From Stratiolaelaps scimitus (taxonomy: Eukaryota > Arthropoda > Arachnida > Mesostigmata > Laelapidae): a stretch of 64,000 nt of DNA. Under the pieces are notes generated by a model, which was not told the DNA's origin, ran no database searches, and worked only from the letters and a program-made list of their open reading frames with translations. Both the position numbers and the translations under genes were made by a program. The stretch is from the NCBI GenBank assembly GCA_019614645.1, contig JABWDB010000005.1:16605001-16669000 (forward strand), written 5' to 3'. Every line of letters starts with the position of its first letter. Position 1 is the stretch's first letter. Below are positions 61,563 to 64,000 of this stretch, in pieces.

Positions 61563-62594
61563 TTTCAGGACAGCGCTTGCTGATGACAGCTCATATTAAC
61601 GGCGGATATTAACAGCACTGTATTTGAATTCCAAAGCAAGCGCACACCATAGATAAACTCGTAATTCATATGTAAATGTATGTAAACATGGAAAACCCAT
61701 AATTATTATGCGAATAGTACCTCTTGCGAGGCTTCGCTTAATCGATCACTGTGCGCCCCCCTGCTTCGTGAATCGCGATCAATCATTAAATCAGCGATGA
61801 ACTGCCCGTCAGTTGATTGACAAGCTCGTACATCTCGGTAGAAGAGTGAATGCAATGAGGATGCTCCGTCCTTGCGATGATACGAGATCACACTCCCGAC
61901 TCGATCAGCGGGTATCTCCCGGTGCATAGTCAACCTGCTTATCGGCGGTACCACCGCGTAAACATTGAACACATTCGATGCTATCCATTTTGGTCAGGTC
62001 CACTTATCAAGACCCCCGATCGCTAGCCAATTCCACCTCAACAACTCCCACCCCCCGAGACAAGCATCGAGTTCCGTTCCTATCACCGGCCACTTAGCAG
62101 CACCTGCTCGAAGCGGCCATTTGTTCATGTATCTGGCTGAACGACGTTAGCGAATACAGACCAACGAAGACGTCATTCAGAGACCGTCACGCGTTGTGTG
62201 TGTATGTGTGTGTGTGAGAGAGCCACACAGTAAATCCCTGCCTAATTTATCCAGCAATAGTGTAGTAGCACATTGACGCCAAGGCATGCCAGAGCTATAA
62301 TAGTATTGTACTGTGAGATATGCAATGGATTGTACCAGCGTTCGTAGTCTGTGCCATAGTCCAGGCAGGAGGCAGCGCAAGGCTACGAAGCCATCCAAAC
62401 AGTCATTCTCTCGATGAGCGTCTCTCTCTACTCCCTTTATCTAGACAAATCCTCGGTTACGAGACCGGCTTGTCTGCTCCCCGCACGACAAGCACTATAA
62501 CGACCAACGTCGGTGGCGGTGGTGGCCACCGCATAAACACCGTCCGCCCTGCGTCCGTGCGGACTATGTTCGTCCGTCCGTTGAAGCGAATGCG

Positions 62595-62705
62595 ATGCGG
62601 CGCGTCGCTCGCCGCGGAACGCTTGGAAGCTGCTACCTGGCCTTCTGCTGCCTGGTGCTGGCGCTCCGGAGATCAAATGGTGCACGGACGGCGGCCGGGG
62701 CTTGG
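62595..62705 (+). CDS. Candidate first coding exon with signal peptide, gene continues right
   Basis: The ATG has G at -3. The 37 codons read MRRVARRGTLGSCYLAFCCL then VLALRRSNGARTAAGAW, an Arg-rich start and hydrophobic core like a secretory signal peptide, with mostly G or C at third positions. The frame meets a strong donor exactly after the Trp codon (GCTTGG|gtaagc) in phase 0. A competing frame from an ATG at 62320 (MQWIVPAFVVCAIVQAGGSA) also resembles a signal peptide, ends at the same donor in phase 2, and stops inside it. No second exon is evident before 64000. The family is unknown. Confidence 0.4.
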
Positions 62706-63377
62706 GTAAGCGGGATCAAGCTGGGTGACGCGCACGACGTCCGCTACCCCAACAACGCCCCACCTGACCCCTTCTCTCCAACTCATCCGAAGAGAGGAGA
62801 CGCTCCGAACGAATTCTGAATCCGGCGGATTCGCGCGTTGTTCGCTCGGTCGGTCGACTACGAGCGCCAGTGGGAGTGACGCACTTTGGCCCGGCGATAC
62901 CCCGCCCCAGCAACGGCTGAGACCCCCAGATCCCCTGACCACCTTTCCCTTTGGCCCGGCGATGCCTAACGTCTCCATGGAGCATGACGGCAGACGAACG
63001 TCCCTCTCGAGCCGGCGAGACCAACCCACTCGAGTACCGGTGAGGCATTCACACGATGCGCCCCACCGCTGCTACAGCAACTGCTGCTGCTATCCCCGAT
63101 GCCCTCGTGGCCCCCAGACAACACAATATCAGCCGACGACACAGTCAGTCGACCGACAATGCAATCCGAGCCATTCGTGGTACAATGGTACAAAATGGTA
63201 TTCCAAAGACAGTCGCCGACGCATACGGGCTGCTCGGATGCTATGGCACGGCCTGCCTGCGAGCGAGCTGGTCGGCCGGTCCGTCGGCCACAATTTGCCG
63301 AAATTTGCTACGTTCCATTGTGACACAAACTCCCTTCCACGTACATTGAATCGAGACGGCTCCCGGAGAACCACGAG

Positions 63378-63408
<31 letters not shown>

Positions 63409-64000
63409 TCTTCAGCCACTGGTACAAGTAATAGATTTGTACCTTCGCTTCAACAGAAAGAAATCACACCGATGCTGTTGTTTCGCTCACGTTGAAGCAA
63501 ATCCAGCGAAACCTGCTGAAACAGACGGTCAACTGCTCAACGCTTTCTGGGTTCTAAGCTTTAGCCGTAAAGAAATCGGGTGTCCCCTTCATACTAAACA
63601 GGATCAAAGGACGTCGATTTTGCGGCCTCTAGCCGAAACAGACGACCTACCCTGATATGTATTTTGAGGAGCAATTAGCAGCAAAGCGAGAATAAGAAGA
63701 CCCAAGTAAAAAGTGTTATATAGAATAAACACTGGTATCTACCAATTGTGCAGCAACATTCTATTAAAATCACTTTGTGCATCCTCGCGGCAGGGATGTT
63801 TCGGGACGAGGGATAATTACATTTTAGTCATGATTTGGAGATGAGTATGTTTAATTTGCAATTCAGCTTCCCCACCCGTAAAAAGGACTTAACTGATCAT
63901 TATTATGTATGGTGCTGTTCAATGTTTCCGACACACGACACTACAAAAATAGGTATTGTATCGATGTACAACAAATACAGGATTAATATAGTTCTCTTTC

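Noticed and set aside
62725..63495. 256-codon plus-strand ORF, the longest in the window
   Set aside because: It starts at GTG rather than ATG, includes a TA microsatellite read as Ile-Tyr repeats, is Ser/Thr/Pro/Arg-rich with no domain, and overlaps what looks like the start of an intron (donor at 62706).
1..64000. CRISPR arrays, operons, rRNA, intact tRNA, phage or viral genes
   Set aside because: No regularly spaced direct repeats with unique spacers, no co-directional gene packing and no matching motifs were seen; the intron structure indicates a eukaryotic nuclear genome.

Overview
The window is nuclear DNA from an intron-rich eukaryote, most probably a metazoan. Genes are thin, introns run to several kb with GT-AG borders, and microsatellites are very frequent (TA, GA/CT, CAG/GCN, TTA, GGTC/GGGC), with no operon-like packing. 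The low-complexity style and gene structure would fit an arthropod, but the sequence does not prove a clade. No CRISPR, rRNA, prokaryotic or viral gene was seen.

One gene is secure. A minus-strand gene from 22,541 down to 11,070 has seven exons whose phases all agree. It encodes most of a dynamin-superfamily (EHD/sarcalumenin-like) GTPase: switch-I-type TGVAMET, DTPGLVDG (G3), TKCD (G4), a helical linker, two C-terminal hydrophobic segments and a short coiled-coil tail. The exon with the P-loop (GKS/T) was not found between 22.5 kb and the right edge, so the 5' end is outside the window or in an unrecognised exon. A further well-bordered exon at 22,050-22,297 would break the frame and is a candidate poison exon.

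Layout. 1-11 kb: mostly non-coding, with an inverted pair of 46-bp repeats (6,515 and 9,060), a TATA-like promoter near 7.49 kb, an E2F-like site at 8.09 kb and the 3' flank of the GTPase gene. 11.07-22.54 kb: the GTPase gene. 22.6-62 kb: long stretches of GC-rich, stop-poor low-complexity DNA and microsatellites, where several frames are open at once and single ORFs are weak evidence. Within this, the better candidates are exons at 35.38-35.79 kb (minus; one in-frame TAG), 37.16-37.49 kb (plus; a possible first exon ending at a donor) and 52.78-53.47 kb (minus; four phase-consistent exons of a Cys-rich, membrane-type protein). At 61.14-61.56 kb lies a decayed retroelement coding fragment, and at 62,595-62,705 a signal-peptide first exon that would start a plus-strand gene running off the right edge.

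Apart from the GTPase gene, functions are not assignable from this sequence alone. Nothing indicates that the genes work as one system.
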